From Actinomadura sp. KC06 (GTDB lineage: Bacteria > Actinomycetota > Actinomycetes > Streptosporangiales > Streptosporangiaceae), in assembly GCF_004348735.1 (NCBI RefSeq), contig NZ_SMKT01000017.1:1-64000 (forward strand): a stretch of DNA of 64,000 bases, in the 5' to 3' direction. The translations under genes and the position numbers were made by a program. Positions 49,950 to 57,920 of the stretch are shown here, piece after piece. Below the pieces are notes generated by a model, which saw nothing but the letters and a program-made list of their open reading frames with translations, was not told the DNA's origin and did not search any database. The number at the start of each line of letters is the position of its first letter. Position 1 is the stretch's first letter.

Positions 49950-50348
49950 ATGGCGTTTCGATCAGCGTTTCCCATGCTGGCCTGTGATGATCTGCAGCGC
50001 TCGCTCGAGTTCTACCGTGATGCGCTCGGCTTCCAGGAGACCTACCGGTTCGAGGACGGTGGAACGGCGACCTTCGTCGCATTGCGGCTGGGCGACGGCT
50101 CGTCCATCGGCCTGGGCGTGGTGCCGGACGGCGGCGCGGGCATTCACGGGCTGCCGCAGCGGCCGATCTCCGGGCGTTTCTTCGAGCTCTGCGTGTACTG
50201 CGATGACGTCGATTCCTCGGTCGGGGAACTGGCGGCCCTCGGACATCCGGTGCTCATGCCGCCCGCCGACACCCCTTGGGGCGAGCGCATCGCCTACGTC
50301 GCCGACCCCGACGGCCACCCGGTGATGGTGACGGCCGAGAAGACATAA
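49950..50348 (+). CDS. VOC family protein
   Basis: This 132-residue protein begins MAFRSAFPMLACDDLQRSLE and has the second module FFELCVYCDDVDSSVGELAA. It ends YVADPDGHPVMVTAEKT, the usual VOC closing motif with DPDGHP. No substrate is assigned. ATG 49950. A very strong hairpin follows at 50433. Confidence 0.88.
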   Translation: MAFRSAFPMLACDDLQRSLEFYRDALGFQETYRFEDGGTATFVALRLGDGSSIGLGVVPDGGAGIHGLPQRPISGRFFELCVYCDDVDSSVGELAALGHPVLMPPADTPWGERIAYVADPDGHPVMVTAEKT

Positions 50349-50432
50349 GAGGCGACCGCGCTCGGCCGGTTCATCCTTGCGTCCCCATGTGAGGGTGTTT
50401 CGCTTCTGCGTGAGCGTCGGGCTGATGCGCGA

Positions 50433-50467
50433 CACCGGGAGTCAGTGTCGTTCACTGCCTCCCGGTG
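50433..50467. terminator. Convergent terminator hairpin
   Basis: CACCGGGAG (50433-50441) pairs with CTCCCGGTG (50459-50467), and inside it CAGTG (50443-50447) pairs with CACTG (50453-50457) around TCGTT. This gives a 14-bp stem with two unpaired bases. It separates the VOC gene from the convergent MMPL operon. Confidence 0.75.
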
Positions 50468-50485
50468 ATCGCTGCATGGCCCGAG

Positions 50486-52600
50486 CTAGTGAGCCTGTGG
50501 TGTGTTCGCCGTTGCGTTGCCCGCGCCCGCGGGATCTCCGTCGTCCGTCCGGCGTGCTGTGGGGCGGCTGGGCCACCAGAAGCGGGGGCCGGTGTCCAGG
50601 GCCAGGGCCGGGACGATGATCGAGCGGACGAAGAAGGTGTCCAGGAGGACGCCCAGGGAGACCAGGACGCCGATCTGCACCATCATCGTGATCGGCATGA
50701 CGCCCAGTACCCCGAACGTCGCGGCCAGAACGAGCCCGGCGCTGGAGATGACGCCGCCGGTGACGCCCAGGCCGCGCAGGACGCCGGTCCGGTGGTCGGT
50801 TCGCTTCACCTCCTCGCGGACGCGGGCGACCAGGAACAGGTTGTAGTCCACGCCCAGCGCGACCATGAACAGGAAGCCCATGAGCGCGACCTGCGTGTCG
50901 AGGGCCGGGAAGTCGAAGGCGTACCGGAACAGCACCCAGGACGCGCCCAGCGCGGCGAAGTAGGACGCCACGACCGTGGCGATCACCAGGATCGGGGCGA
51001 TCAGGGCGCGGAGCAGCGCGATCAAGATGAGGAACACGACGGCCAGGACGAGCGGGATGACGACGCGGCGGTCGTGGGACTGCGCGTCGGCCAGGTCGAT
51101 CTCGCTGGCCGTGCTCGCTCCGATCGTGGCGTCCGGGATCGTCCGGCGGAGGTCGCGGACGGTCTGCTTCGCCGCCGCGCTGTCCGGCGGGTCTTCGAGG
51201 ACGACTTCGAGCCTGGCTAGGCGCCCGTCCTTGGATGGTCGGAGGTTCTCTACGCGGGCCACGCCTTGGGCGTCGCGGAGGGCTGCGGTCACCTGGGGTG
51301 CGTCCGGCTTGTCGGTGATGACCTGGAGGGGGCGGCCCTGGCCGCCGGGGTAGTGCTCGGCCAGGAGGCGTTCGCCGATCGTGGAGCTGGGCGTGTCGGT
51401 GAGGAAGTGCGCGCGGTCCAGGCCCGTGTTGATGCCGAGGGCGGCGGCCGCGAGCGCGCCGAGGACGGCCAGCCCGCCGATCCAGACCAGGCGGGGATGG
51501 GTCGCAATTCGGTGCCCGACGCGGTACCACGCGCCGCGTGTGGGCGGGGCGTCGCCGTGGCGGGGGATGCGGGGCCAGAAGATCCAGCGTCCGAAGATCA
51601 CCAGGAGGGCGGGCAGCAGGGTCATGACGACGACCAGCCCGGCGAGGACGCCGATGGCACCGATCGGGCCGAGCGCGTAGTTGAAGCCCATGTCGGCGGC
51701 GAGCAGGCAGAGGAGGCCGAGGGAGACCGTCGCCGCGGACGCGACTATCGGGGCGGCGGCGTGGCGGAGCGCGATCGCCATCGCCTGGTGGCGGTCGGGA
51801 CGGCGGCGCAGCTCCTCGCGGTAGCGGGCGAGGAGGAGCAGCGCGTAGTCCGTCGAGATGCCGAACACGAGCGCGTTGAGGATGGTGGACATGCCGTCCG
51901 CCACGTAGAGCCCGGCGTGCTCTCCGAGCAGGTAGACGACCGCGTTCGCCACCTGGAGCGCGATCGCCGCGTTCACGATCGGCAGCAGCCACAGGATCGG
52001 GCTGCGGTAGGTCAGCAGCAGGACGGCCGTGACCACGAGGATCGTGATGATGAGGATCGGCTTGTCGATGCTCTCGAAGGCGTCGCCGACGTCGAGCGCG
52101 GAACCGGCGGGGCCCGTCAGGCGGACGTCGAGGCCCTCGGGTGCAGCGGCGCGGGACTGGTCGCGGAGCTTCTCGGCCTTGTCGGTGAGGGTGTCGTCGT
52201 CCGGCAGCGGGACGTTCAGCATCAGCGCCTTGCCGTCACCGGACGGTTGTGGCGGCTTGATCGGCCGCGCGGCGATGGGCGCGAGGGCGCGGCGGTCGGT
52301 CTCGGCCTTCGCCCGGTCGGCGGGCGTGATGCCGGAGGAGCGGGCGTAGACGACGATGCCTGGGGCCAGCTCGCCTCCGGGGAAGCGCGGGGTCAGCTCC
52401 TCGACCTCCGTGGACTGGGCGCCGCGCGGGAGTTCGGCGGACGCCCTGCCCTCGACGACGTCCGGCAGGCGGCTCGCGGCCGGGACGGCCAGGACGGTGA
52501 TCACGACCCAGAGCAGCAGCACCGCCCATGTCAGCGGCACCGCCCATTTCAGCAGGCGGCCCCGCGGTGCGGCCGGCCGGTGTTTGCGTGAGAGCAGCAT
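50486..52600 (-). CDS. MMPL/RND family transporter
   Basis: This 704-residue polytopic protein is organised as two halves, each with one helix, a periplasmic domain of about 130 residues, and five further helices. The N-terminus reads LLKWAVPLTWAVLLLWVVIT, and typical MMPL segments are FGISTDYALLLLARYREEL and LGVDYNLFLVARVREEV, which hold the proton-relay Asp-Tyr pairs. It probably exports lipids or drugs. ATG 52600 has GGAG. It lies behind the HTH gene at 52714-53277 on the same strand, presumably its regulator. Confidence 0.93.
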   Translation of the reverse strand: MLLSRKHRPAAPRGRLLKWAVPLTWAVLLLWVVITVLAVPAASRLPDVVEGRASAELPRGAQSTEVEELTPRFPGGELAPGIVVYARSSGITPADRAKAETDRRALAPIAARPIKPPQPSGDGKALMLNVPLPDDDTLTDKAEKLRDQSRAAAPEGLDVRLTGPAGSALDVGDAFESIDKPILIITILVVTAVLLLTYRSPILWLLPIVNAAIALQVANAVVYLLGEHAGLYVADGMSTILNALVFGISTDYALLLLARYREELRRRPDRHQAMAIALRHAAAPIVASAATVSLGLLCLLAADMGFNYALGPIGAIGVLAGLVVVMTLLPALLVIFGRWIFWPRIPRHGDAPPTRGAWYRVGHRIATHPRLVWIGGLAVLGALAAAALGINTGLDRAHFLTDTPSSTIGERLLAEHYPGGQGRPLQVITDKPDAPQVTAALRDAQGVARVENLRPSKDGRLARLEVVLEDPPDSAAAKQTVRDLRRTIPDATIGASTASEIDLADAQSHDRRVVIPLVLAVVFLILIALLRALIAPILVIATVVASYFAALGASWVLFRYAFDFPALDTQVALMGFLFMVALGVDYNLFLVARVREEVKRTDHRTGVLRGLGVTGGVISSAGLVLAATFGVLGVMPITMMVQIGVLVSLGVLLDTFFVRSIIVPALALDTGPRFWWPSRPTARRTDDGDPAGAGNATANTPQAH

Positions 52601-52713
52601 GGAGTGCTCTCCTTTCCGTGGGGTTCGTTGTCGCGTGAGAAACACGCCGTTCGGCGTGGTGATGCGGGCCTCGCCCGTCCGGGCCGCCGAGGGGCAACTC
52701 GGCGGCCCGGACC

Positions 52714-53277
52714 TCAGACTTCTGGGAAGGCCAGGAATCTGGCGTGGAAGGTGCGGGCGTCCGGCGGCGGGTCGTCGTCGGAGCGCTTGTAGCGGTAGAG
52801 GAGCGCGATGTACTCCTCGAAGAAGGGACGGACCTCGTCCGGCCTGAGCGTGACGGTGGCGAACGAGAAGAGCAGCGCGTCCGACCACGGCTCGCCGAGA
52901 CGGTCGCGTTCGCGCTGGTAGCGGGTGAGCATGTCCAGCTCGTTCGCGAACTCCAGGCGGGTCAGCTCCTCCACCGCCCGGCGCAGCTCCGGGGACTGCT
53001 CGCTGCGCGGGGGCAGCCGCCGGTCGGCGGGCACGGCCCGCCACCAGCGCTCCCGTCCGCGCGCCAGCTCCGGCGCCTCCTCGACGAACCCGTGCTTGGC
53101 GAGCTGCCGCAGGTGGTAGCTCGTCGCGCCGGTGCTCTGGCCGAGCTCGCGGGCGAGGGTCGTGGACGAGACCGGACCGCGCCGCGTGAGCTCCGCGATC
53201 CGCTGCCGCAGCGGGTGCGCGAGCAGCCGCACCTGCTGCGGATCGGTGATCGTCTCGGGCGGCGGTTGTTCCTTCAT
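52714..53277 (-). CDS. ArsR-like winged-helix regulator (HTH_20 type)
   Basis: This 187-residue protein has a winged helix at about 10-75 (QQVRLLAHPLRQRIAELTRR, then SSTTLARELGQSTGATSYHL) and a helical C-terminal domain, characteristic of actinobacterial 'helix-turn-helix domain' regulators next to MMPL or MFS pumps. ATG 53277 is chosen over upstream starts because the operator at 53294-53314 overlaps those codons. It probably represses itself and the MMPL gene. Confidence 0.88.
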   Translation of the reverse strand: MKEQPPPETITDPQQVRLLAHPLRQRIAELTRRGPVSSTTLARELGQSTGATSYHLRQLAKHGFVEEAPELARGRERWWRAVPADRRLPPRSEQSPELRRAVEELTRLEFANELDMLTRYQRERDRLGEPWSDALLFSFATVTLRPDEVRPFFEEYIALLYRYKRSDDDPPPDARTFHARFLAFPEV

Positions 53278-53293
53278 GCCTTGGACCGTAGAA

Positions 53294-53314
53294 GTTGCAA
53301 AGGCCCTTTGCAAC
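53294..53314. promoter_or_regulatory. Operator palindrome of the HTH-MMPL unit
   Basis: GTTGCAAAGG (53294-53303), C, CCTTTGCAAC (53305-53314): a perfect 10-1-10 palindrome, 17 bp before the start of the HTH gene. It is very likely the autoregulatory operator. Confidence 0.75.
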
Positions 53315-53391
53315 GGTTCTTGGCAAGGTTCACCGGAGAGGGTGAGGGACTGCGACCTGAGAGGGAGACCCGGGAGGGCGCCGCCTCACTC

Positions 53392-54069
53392 TCAGGTCTG
53401 GTCGATGACGCGGCCGTCGGTGAGGGTGATGACGTGGTCGGCGTGCGCGGCGGCGGACGGGTCGTGGGTCACCATGACGATCGTCTGGCGCAGCTCGTCC
53501 ACGGAGCGGCGCAGGAACGCGAGGACCTCGGCGCCGGAGCGGGAGTCGAGGTTGCCGGTCGGCTCGTCCGCGAAGATCAGCTCGGGCCGTCCGGCGAGGG
53601 CGCGGGCGCAGGCGACGCGCTGCTGCTGGCCGCCGGAGAGCTGGGCCGGACGGTGGGAGAGCCGCTCGCGGAGCCCGACCGTGCCGATGACCTCGTCCAG
53701 CCAGGCCGGGTCGAGCCCGCGGCCCGCGATGTCGGCGGGCAGCGTGATGTTCTCCAGCGCGGTGAGGGTCGGGACGAGGTTGAACGCCTGGAAGACGAAG
53801 CCGATCCGGTCGCGGCGGAGCCGGGTGAGGCCGCGGTCGCCCAGGCCCGTGATCTCGGTGCCGGCGATGTGGACGCGGCCCGCGTCGGGTGAGTCGAGAC
53901 CGGCCATGACGTGCATGAGCGTCGACTTGCCGGACCCGGACGGGCCCATCACCGCGACGAACCGCTCGCGGGGGATGCCGACCGTGACGCCGTCCAGCGC
54001 GGTCACGCGGGCGTCGCCCGTCCCGTAGGTCTTGCGCAGGTCTTCGGTTCGTGCGGCGAACTCGGTCAC
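53392..54069 (-). CDS. ABC transporter ATP-binding protein without adjacent permease
   Basis: The ATPase has 225 residues, with Walker A GPSGSGKST, Q-loop FVFQAFNLVPTLT, signature LSGGQQQRVACARAL, Walker B LIFADEPTGNLD and H-loop MVTHD. It is a MacB/LolD-type ATPase, a family that normally is followed by an FtsX-like permease. Here the next gene on the strand is the HTH-MMPL regulator, and no permease is present on either side. It may have lost its partner or act with a distant one. GTG 54069 has AAGGGG. Confidence 0.9.
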   Translation of the reverse strand: MTEFAARTEDLRKTYGTGDARVTALDGVTVGIPRERFVAVMGPSGSGKSTLMHVMAGLDSPDAGRVHIAGTEITGLGDRGLTRLRRDRIGFVFQAFNLVPTLTALENITLPADIAGRGLDPAWLDEVIGTVGLRERLSHRPAQLSGGQQQRVACARALAGRPELIFADEPTGNLDSRSGAEVLAFLRRSVDELRQTIVMVTHDPSAAAHADHVITLTDGRVIDQT

Positions 54070-54263
54070 GTGGGTGCCCCTTTCCGTACTCCTCGATTGC
54101 AGCGGAGGGGCGCCGGGGCGCGGCAGCGCCGGACGGAGGGGCCCGGTGCCGATGGTCGTGGCGGAGGGACGGAGCGGTGCGACTTTCGGAGGGGGCGCGT
54201 GTCCTTGGCTGATCGGCGCGTCTGTGGTCAACTAAAATCACTGGGAACGGGTTGGAGGTCATG

Positions 54264-54728
54264 ATGCGGGACCGCACGGACGAGGTGTCGCCGGCCGCGT
54301 CGCTGGCCGACAAGGTCGAATGGCTGATCCGGAACCTCTGGCCCGCGCACGCGGACCCGCCGCGCAACAACGTGGAGACCGCCGCCGCCATCGCGCGCGC
54401 CACCGGCGAGGACATCTCGTCCACTACCGTGTGGAAGCTGCGCACGGGACGGCAGGAGAACCCGCAGCTCAAGACGCTCACCGCGCTCGCCACGTTCTTC
54501 GGCGTCCCGATCGGGTTCTTCGGCTTCCCGAGCGAGGCCGAGCCGATCGGGGAGGACCTCACGCTCAAGGCGCTGCGGCGCGACGTCGAGAACGGCGTCA
54601 TCCGGCCCGAGGTGCTGCGCGCGCTCGTCGACCTGTCCCCGGAGGCTCGCTGGGTCGTGGACGAGATGATCCTCGGCGCGGCGGCCGCCGACCGGGAACG
54701 CCACACCGGTAACGGGGCCGGTGGGTAA
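54264..54728 (+). CDS. XRE-family DNA-binding protein
   Basis: This protein of about 154 residues has an XRE-like helix-turn-helix at about 30-85 (VETAAAIARATGEDISSTTV and KTLTALATFFGVPIGFFGF). The segment resembles the EspR/nucleoid-type HTH proteins of actinobacteria. A helical C-terminus follows (IRPEVLRALVDLSPEARWVV). ATG 54264 (RBS GGAGG) is preferred to ATG 54261. It is divergent from the ABC ATPase gene. Confidence 0.82.
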   Translation: MRDRTDEVSPAASLADKVEWLIRNLWPAHADPPRNNVETAAAIARATGEDISSTTVWKLRTGRQENPQLKTLTALATFFGVPIGFFGFPSEAEPIGEDLTLKALRRDVENGVIRPEVLRALVDLSPEARWVVDEMILGAAAADRERHTGNGAGG

Positions 54729-54751
54729 GGCGCCGGCGGGCACGGCTAGCT

Positions 54752-54893
54752 TCAGGTGAGTTCGGCCGTCAGTTTGTCCAGCCAGTCGCCGGTGCCCTGC
54801 TCGCGCCAGCCCGGCGCCTCCAGGCCGGCCGGTCGCGGCCGGGTACACGCGCTCCAGGGTGAACGTCGAGTGCAGGGCGGAAAGCTCGGTCAT
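54752..54893 (-). pseudogene. SRPBCC/AHSA1-family remnant with internal deletion
   Basis: The start of an SRPBCC protein (MTELSALHSTFTLERVYPAA) is joined, out of frame, to its end (GLEAPGWREQGTGDWLDKLT then AELT and stop). The whole middle of the usual ~160-residue protein, about 100 codons, is missing. The ATG overlaps the ArsR stop by 4 bp, the normal arrangement for ArsR-SRPBCC pairs. In the starting frame the ORF reads on without similarity. I infer a deletion between short GC-rich repeats. Confidence 0.7.
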
Positions 54894-55252
54894 GACGGCT
54901 CTCCTTCGTCGTTCTCATCCGGGTCATTTGCGGTTTCGGTGAGGAGGCCGCCGAGGCGGTCGAGCCGGCCCTCCCAGGCGGTGCGCTGCCGGCGCAGCCA
55001 GTCCTCGGCCGTCCGGAGGCCCGCGGGTTCGAGGCGGCAGGTGCGGACCCGTCCGACCTTCTCCGACCGGACGAGCCCGGCGGTCTCCAGGACCTGCAGA
55101 TGCTGCACCACCGCGGGAAGCGACATGGGCAGCGGACGGGCCAGTTCGCTGACCGACGCCGGTCCGAGGGTCAGCCGTTCCACGATGGCCCGCCGCGTCG
55201 GATCGGCGACCGCGTGGAACACCCGGTCCGGAGCCTCCTCATTGTTAAGCAT
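54890..55252 (-). CDS. ArsR-family regulator
   Basis: The protein has 120 residues and the ArsR winged helix: FHAVADPTRRAIVERLTLGP, SELARPLPMSLPAVVQHLQV and RSEKVGRVRTCRLEPAGL. No cysteine metal site is seen, so it belongs to the non-metal class usually paired with an SRPBCC protein. Here that partner is a remnant. ATG 55252 lies within palindrome 55244-55261; a TTG at 55288 would add 12 residues. Confidence 0.87.
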   Translation of the reverse strand: MLNNEEAPDRVFHAVADPTRRAIVERLTLGPASVSELARPLPMSLPAVVQHLQVLETAGLVRSEKVGRVRTCRLEPAGLRTAEDWLRRQRTAWEGRLDRLGGLLTETANDPDENDEGEPS

Positions 55253-55261
55253 GTTCTTAAC
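55244..55261. promoter_or_regulatory. Palindrome over the ArsR start
   Basis: GTTAAG (55244-55249) and CTTAAC (55256-55261) are inverted repeats with a 6-bp spacer covering the ATG. It suggests an autoregulatory operator and a nearly leaderless transcript, or a true start at TTG 55288. Confidence 0.5.
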
Positions 55262-55315
55262 TGTATGGTCGGGCGAGGAGATGGTCAAGTGGCTGCTTTA
55301 GTAACTGATCGTGGC

Positions 55316-55328
55316 GATCATTATGATC
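55316..55328. promoter_or_regulatory. Palindrome before the MarR gene
   Basis: GATCAT-T-ATGATC is a perfect 6-1-6 palindrome ending 5 bp before the MarR start codon, in the 81-bp divergent region with ArsR. It is probably the MarR operator. Confidence 0.5.
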
Positions 55329-55333
55329 TCCGT

Positions 55334-55744
55334 ATGGAAGACTTGGTGCGGCTGGCCGCGCGGGCGCACAAGCTGCTGCGCGCCGCGTCCGACGCGGCGA
55401 TGAGCAGGCACGGAGTGCGCGTCGGGCAGAACCTCGTCCTGGAGATCCTGTGGGAGGAGGACGGCCTGACGCCCGGCGAGCTGGCGACGCGGCTCGGGCT
55501 GACGACGCCGACCATCGTCAACACCGCCACCCGGATGGAGACGGCGGACCTCGTCGTCCGGCGGCGCGATCCGTCCGACGCGCGGCTCGTCCGGCTCTAC
55601 CTGACCGGCAAGGCCCGCGAGGTGCGGGCGCCCATAGAACAAGAGCGGCGGCGACTCGAGGAGCGAGTCGCCGCCGCGCTGACGGAGGAGGAGCGGCGCT
55701 GCGTCCGCAACGCCCTGGAGAAGATCATCGACGAGCTGTCATAG
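55334..55744 (+). CDS. MarR-family regulator
   Basis: The protein has 136 residues: dimerisation helix (RLAARAHKLLRAASDAAMSR), winged helix with LTPGELATRLGLTTPTIVNT and wing RRRDPSDARLVRLYLTGKA, and a C-terminal helix. Its 3' end overlaps the convergent AOX-like gene by 20 bp. It has no obvious partner; control of the AOX-like gene is possible but unsupported. Confidence 0.88.
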   Translation: MEDLVRLAARAHKLLRAASDAAMSRHGVRVGQNLVLEILWEEDGLTPGELATRLGLTTPTIVNTATRMETADLVVRRRDPSDARLVRLYLTGKAREVRAPIEQERRRLEERVAAALTEEERRCVRNALEKIIDELS

Positions 55745-56492
55745 CGGCCTCAGCGGCCCCCGCGTCCGGGACGTCCTGGAAGCGGGGTGCGCGCATGTTC
55801 ACCAGGCTGTCCAGCTTGTGGACGCGCTCGTCGTGCCCGATCTGGCGGAGCAGGTCCGCGACGGAGGCGTACTCGCCGTACTCGGCGGCGTACGTCACCG
55901 GCGCCGGGACGTGCTCAAGCTCCGGGTGCTCGGCCACGTAGGACATGTACTCGTGCTCGGCGTGGTCCTCGAAGTCGGCGTTCAGCCGGTAGCTCAGCTC
56001 GGGCCGCACCAGGAACAGCAGCCACGACACGTGATAGTAGAAGAACGCCACGAGCCACGGCGCCAGCCGGTGCAGGACGAACGACTGCTTCATCCCGTCC
56101 CGCTGGACCATGTCCTGGAGGATCAGCAGGTGCCACTGCTCGTTGTCCTGCTCCTCGCGGGTCTCCACGATCCGCTCGTAGACGCGCTTGGCGAGCGCGG
56201 AACGGCGGCGGTGGCGCGACAGCGAGAGGTAGCCCATCCGCTCCCACGCCTGGTACGGGACGCGGGCGATGAACTCCAGCATCGTGAACTTCACGAGCGT
56301 GCGTTCGCGGCCGTAGACCAGGTCCATCTGCTTGAACAGCATCCGGGCGAGGAAGCCGTACTTCAGGCGCGGGGTCTCCAGGGTCTCGATCTGCGCGGCG
56401 CGCAGCTCGACCGGGGAGAGCTTCGGCGGGCCGGCGTGGGCGGCGGAGGTGGAGGCGGCCGGACGGGTGAGGGTCTGCGTCGTGTTCGTCAT
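55725..56492 (-). CDS. Alternative oxidase-like diiron membrane protein
   Basis: This 255-residue protein has the four-helix diiron pattern of the alternative oxidase family: E118-x-x-H121 (EEQDNEQWH), an acidic cluster around E175-E179 (FEDHAEHEYMSY), and E222-x-x-H225 (HDERVH), with E73 as the first ligand candidate. A hydrophobic segment at about 142-163 (WLVAFFYYHVSWLLFLVRP) may attach it to one membrane leaflet. AOX reduces oxygen with quinol without pumping protons. ATG 56492 starts the family-like region. The identity is by pattern, so another ferritin-like diiron role is possible. Confidence 0.72.
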   Translation of the reverse strand: MTNTTQTLTRPAASTSAAHAGPPKLSPVELRAAQIETLETPRLKYGFLARMLFKQMDLVYGRERTLVKFTMLEFIARVPYQAWERMGYLSLSRHRRRSALAKRVYERIVETREEQDNEQWHLLILQDMVQRDGMKQSFVLHRLAPWLVAFFYYHVSWLLFLVRPELSYRLNADFEDHAEHEYMSYVAEHPELEHVPAPVTYAAEYGEYASVADLLRQIGHDERVHKLDSLVNMRAPRFQDVPDAGAAEAAMTARR

Positions 56493-56670
56493 GCCGATGA
56501 TGCTGCGTGTACGGCATACCGCTGGGCATCGGCCGCGAAGAGACACATGATCTACAGCGGTCTGACCATGCCGGTCCCTCCCGGTACCGCGCCGGGCGTA
56601 GGGGACGCCCCTGAGAGGGACTAGGGGGCGTACCGGCGCGTGACGGGCTCAGAACCGGCTCGGAGCCGGT

Positions 56671-57069
56671 TCAGGAGAGCAGGCCGTGCCGTTGTGCCAG
56701 GTCAAGCGCGGCCTGGGCGGCGGGAGCGAGGAGGTGCCGCTCGCCTCGTCCCACGTAGACGTACTCGTCCACCTCGCCGGCCGGGGCGATGGCACCGCGG
56801 TAGGAGGCGGTGAAGCACGCCATGCGCACGTGGGCGTACGCGGGCTGGTCGTGGGCCGGCGCGCGGATGACGCCCAGCTCCTGGAAGGACGTCCGGTCGA
56901 GCTCCAGGTCGAGTTCCTCGCGGACCTCCCGCGACAGCGCCGCCCAGTCGTCCTCGCCCGGCTCGCGCTTGCCGCCCGGCAGGTAGAGCAGGTCGCGGCC
57001 GCGCGAGCGGACGGCGAGCATCCGCCCGTCCGACACCTGGATCCACGCGACGACGTCGAGATCTTCCAC
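56671..57069 (-). CDS. Nudix hydrolase
   Basis: The protein has 132 residues and a complete Nudix box: GGKREPGEDDWAALSREV followed by REELD, giving G-x5-E-x7-REVxEE. The core reads VVAWIQVSDGRMLAVRSRGR. It cleaves nucleoside diphosphates linked to another group. GTG 57069 is 5 bp after the SAM hydrolase stop, so the two are cotranscribed. The substrate is not evident. Confidence 0.92.
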   Translation of the reverse strand: MEDLDVVAWIQVSDGRMLAVRSRGRDLLYLPGGKREPGEDDWAALSREVREELDLELDRTSFQELGVIRAPAHDQPAYAHVRMACFTASYRGAIAPAGEVDEYVYVGRGERHLLAPAAQAALDLAQRHGLLS

Positions 57070-57074
57070 GGCGG

Positions 57075-57887
57075 TCAGTCTGCCAGCCGGAGCGTGACGG
57101 CGCCCGGTTCGCCCAGGCCGAAGCGGTCGGCGGCGGAGCCCTGGTTGACCGCCAGGCCCAGCAGTCCGGACGAGTCGACCCACACGAGCGGCTCACCTGG
57201 GGCGACACCGCCGAACGTCTCCTCGAACGTGACCCGCTCGGCGCCGTCCGGGCAGGCCAGCTCCAGCGGTGTGCCATGGTCGAGCGGACCGAAGGCGGCG
57301 CGCAGGTCGTCCGGGCCCGCGTTCAGGATCAGGCTGCCGAAGCGGTCGGTGTACAGGATCGGCGCGGACAGCTCACCGGCCGCGACCACGGGCGCCGGGA
57401 CGTCCAGCGGCAGCGGCTCGGCGGGCGCGCCGAACTCGGCCACGCCGACGCCGGCGGCGATGTGCGCGGCGGCGGGGGAGAAGATGTCGCGCCCGTGGAA
57501 CGACGCCGACACGCCGCCGGGCAGCCGGTACGCCTGGTTCTCCAGGACGTGCGCCCGGACGACGCCGCCCAGCGTCTCCGCCGCCGGGATGAGCAGGCCG
57601 TTGTCTGGGCCGACGAGCACGTCCCCGCGTCCGGTCTCGATCGCGACGGGAAGGCGTCGCGTGCCGACGCCCGGGTCGACGATCCCGACGTGCACGCCGA
57701 CCGGGAGGTAGGGCAGCGCCTGCCGGAGCAGCATCGCGCCCTCGGCGACCGCGTACGGCGTGATCTCGTCGGAGAGGACGAGCACGGTCGCCGCCGGGAC
57801 GATGGAGTAGACGACGCCCGCGCAGATGCCGGTGTAGGCGGCGCCGAAGTCGGTGGCGAGGCTGACGAACGGCCTGCTCTCGGGCAT
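57075..57887 (-). CDS. SAM hydroxide adenosyltransferase (DUF62 family)
   Basis: This 270-residue enzyme of the fluorinase/chlorinase-like superfamily hydrolyses SAM to adenosine and methionine. The catalytic Asp is in VSLATDFGAAYTG. Other motifs are VGIVDPGVGTRR, VGPDNGLL and SFHGRDIFSPAAAHIA, including the conserved Arg-Asp-His set. The 20-residue insertion of fluorinases is not seen, so hydrolysis is more likely than halogenation. ATG 57887 lies 33 bp from the divergent LysR gene. Confidence 0.92.
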   Translation of the reverse strand: MPESRPFVSLATDFGAAYTGICAGVVYSIVPAATVLVLSDEITPYAVAEGAMLLRQALPYLPVGVHVGIVDPGVGTRRLPVAIETGRGDVLVGPDNGLLIPAAETLGGVVRAHVLENQAYRLPGGVSASFHGRDIFSPAAAHIAAGVGVAEFGAPAEPLPLDVPAPVVAAGELSAPILYTDRFGSLILNAGPDDLRAAFGPLDHGTPLELACPDGAERVTFEETFGGVAPGEPLVWVDSSGLLGLAVNQGSAADRFGLGEPGAVTLRLAD

Positions 57888-57920
57888 GCGCACGACCTTA
57901 TCCGGCGGCGGCGTGCACGT

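Noticed and set aside
50486..53326. A single 946-residue protein joining the MMPL transporter to the HTH region
   Set aside because: The first 240 residues are Arg/Ala-rich shadow of the HTH gene; ATG 52600 with GGAG starts the transporter.
57075..57887. Fluorinase
   Set aside because: The fluorinase-specific insertion and halide-binding context are not seen; SAM hydrolase is the simpler call.
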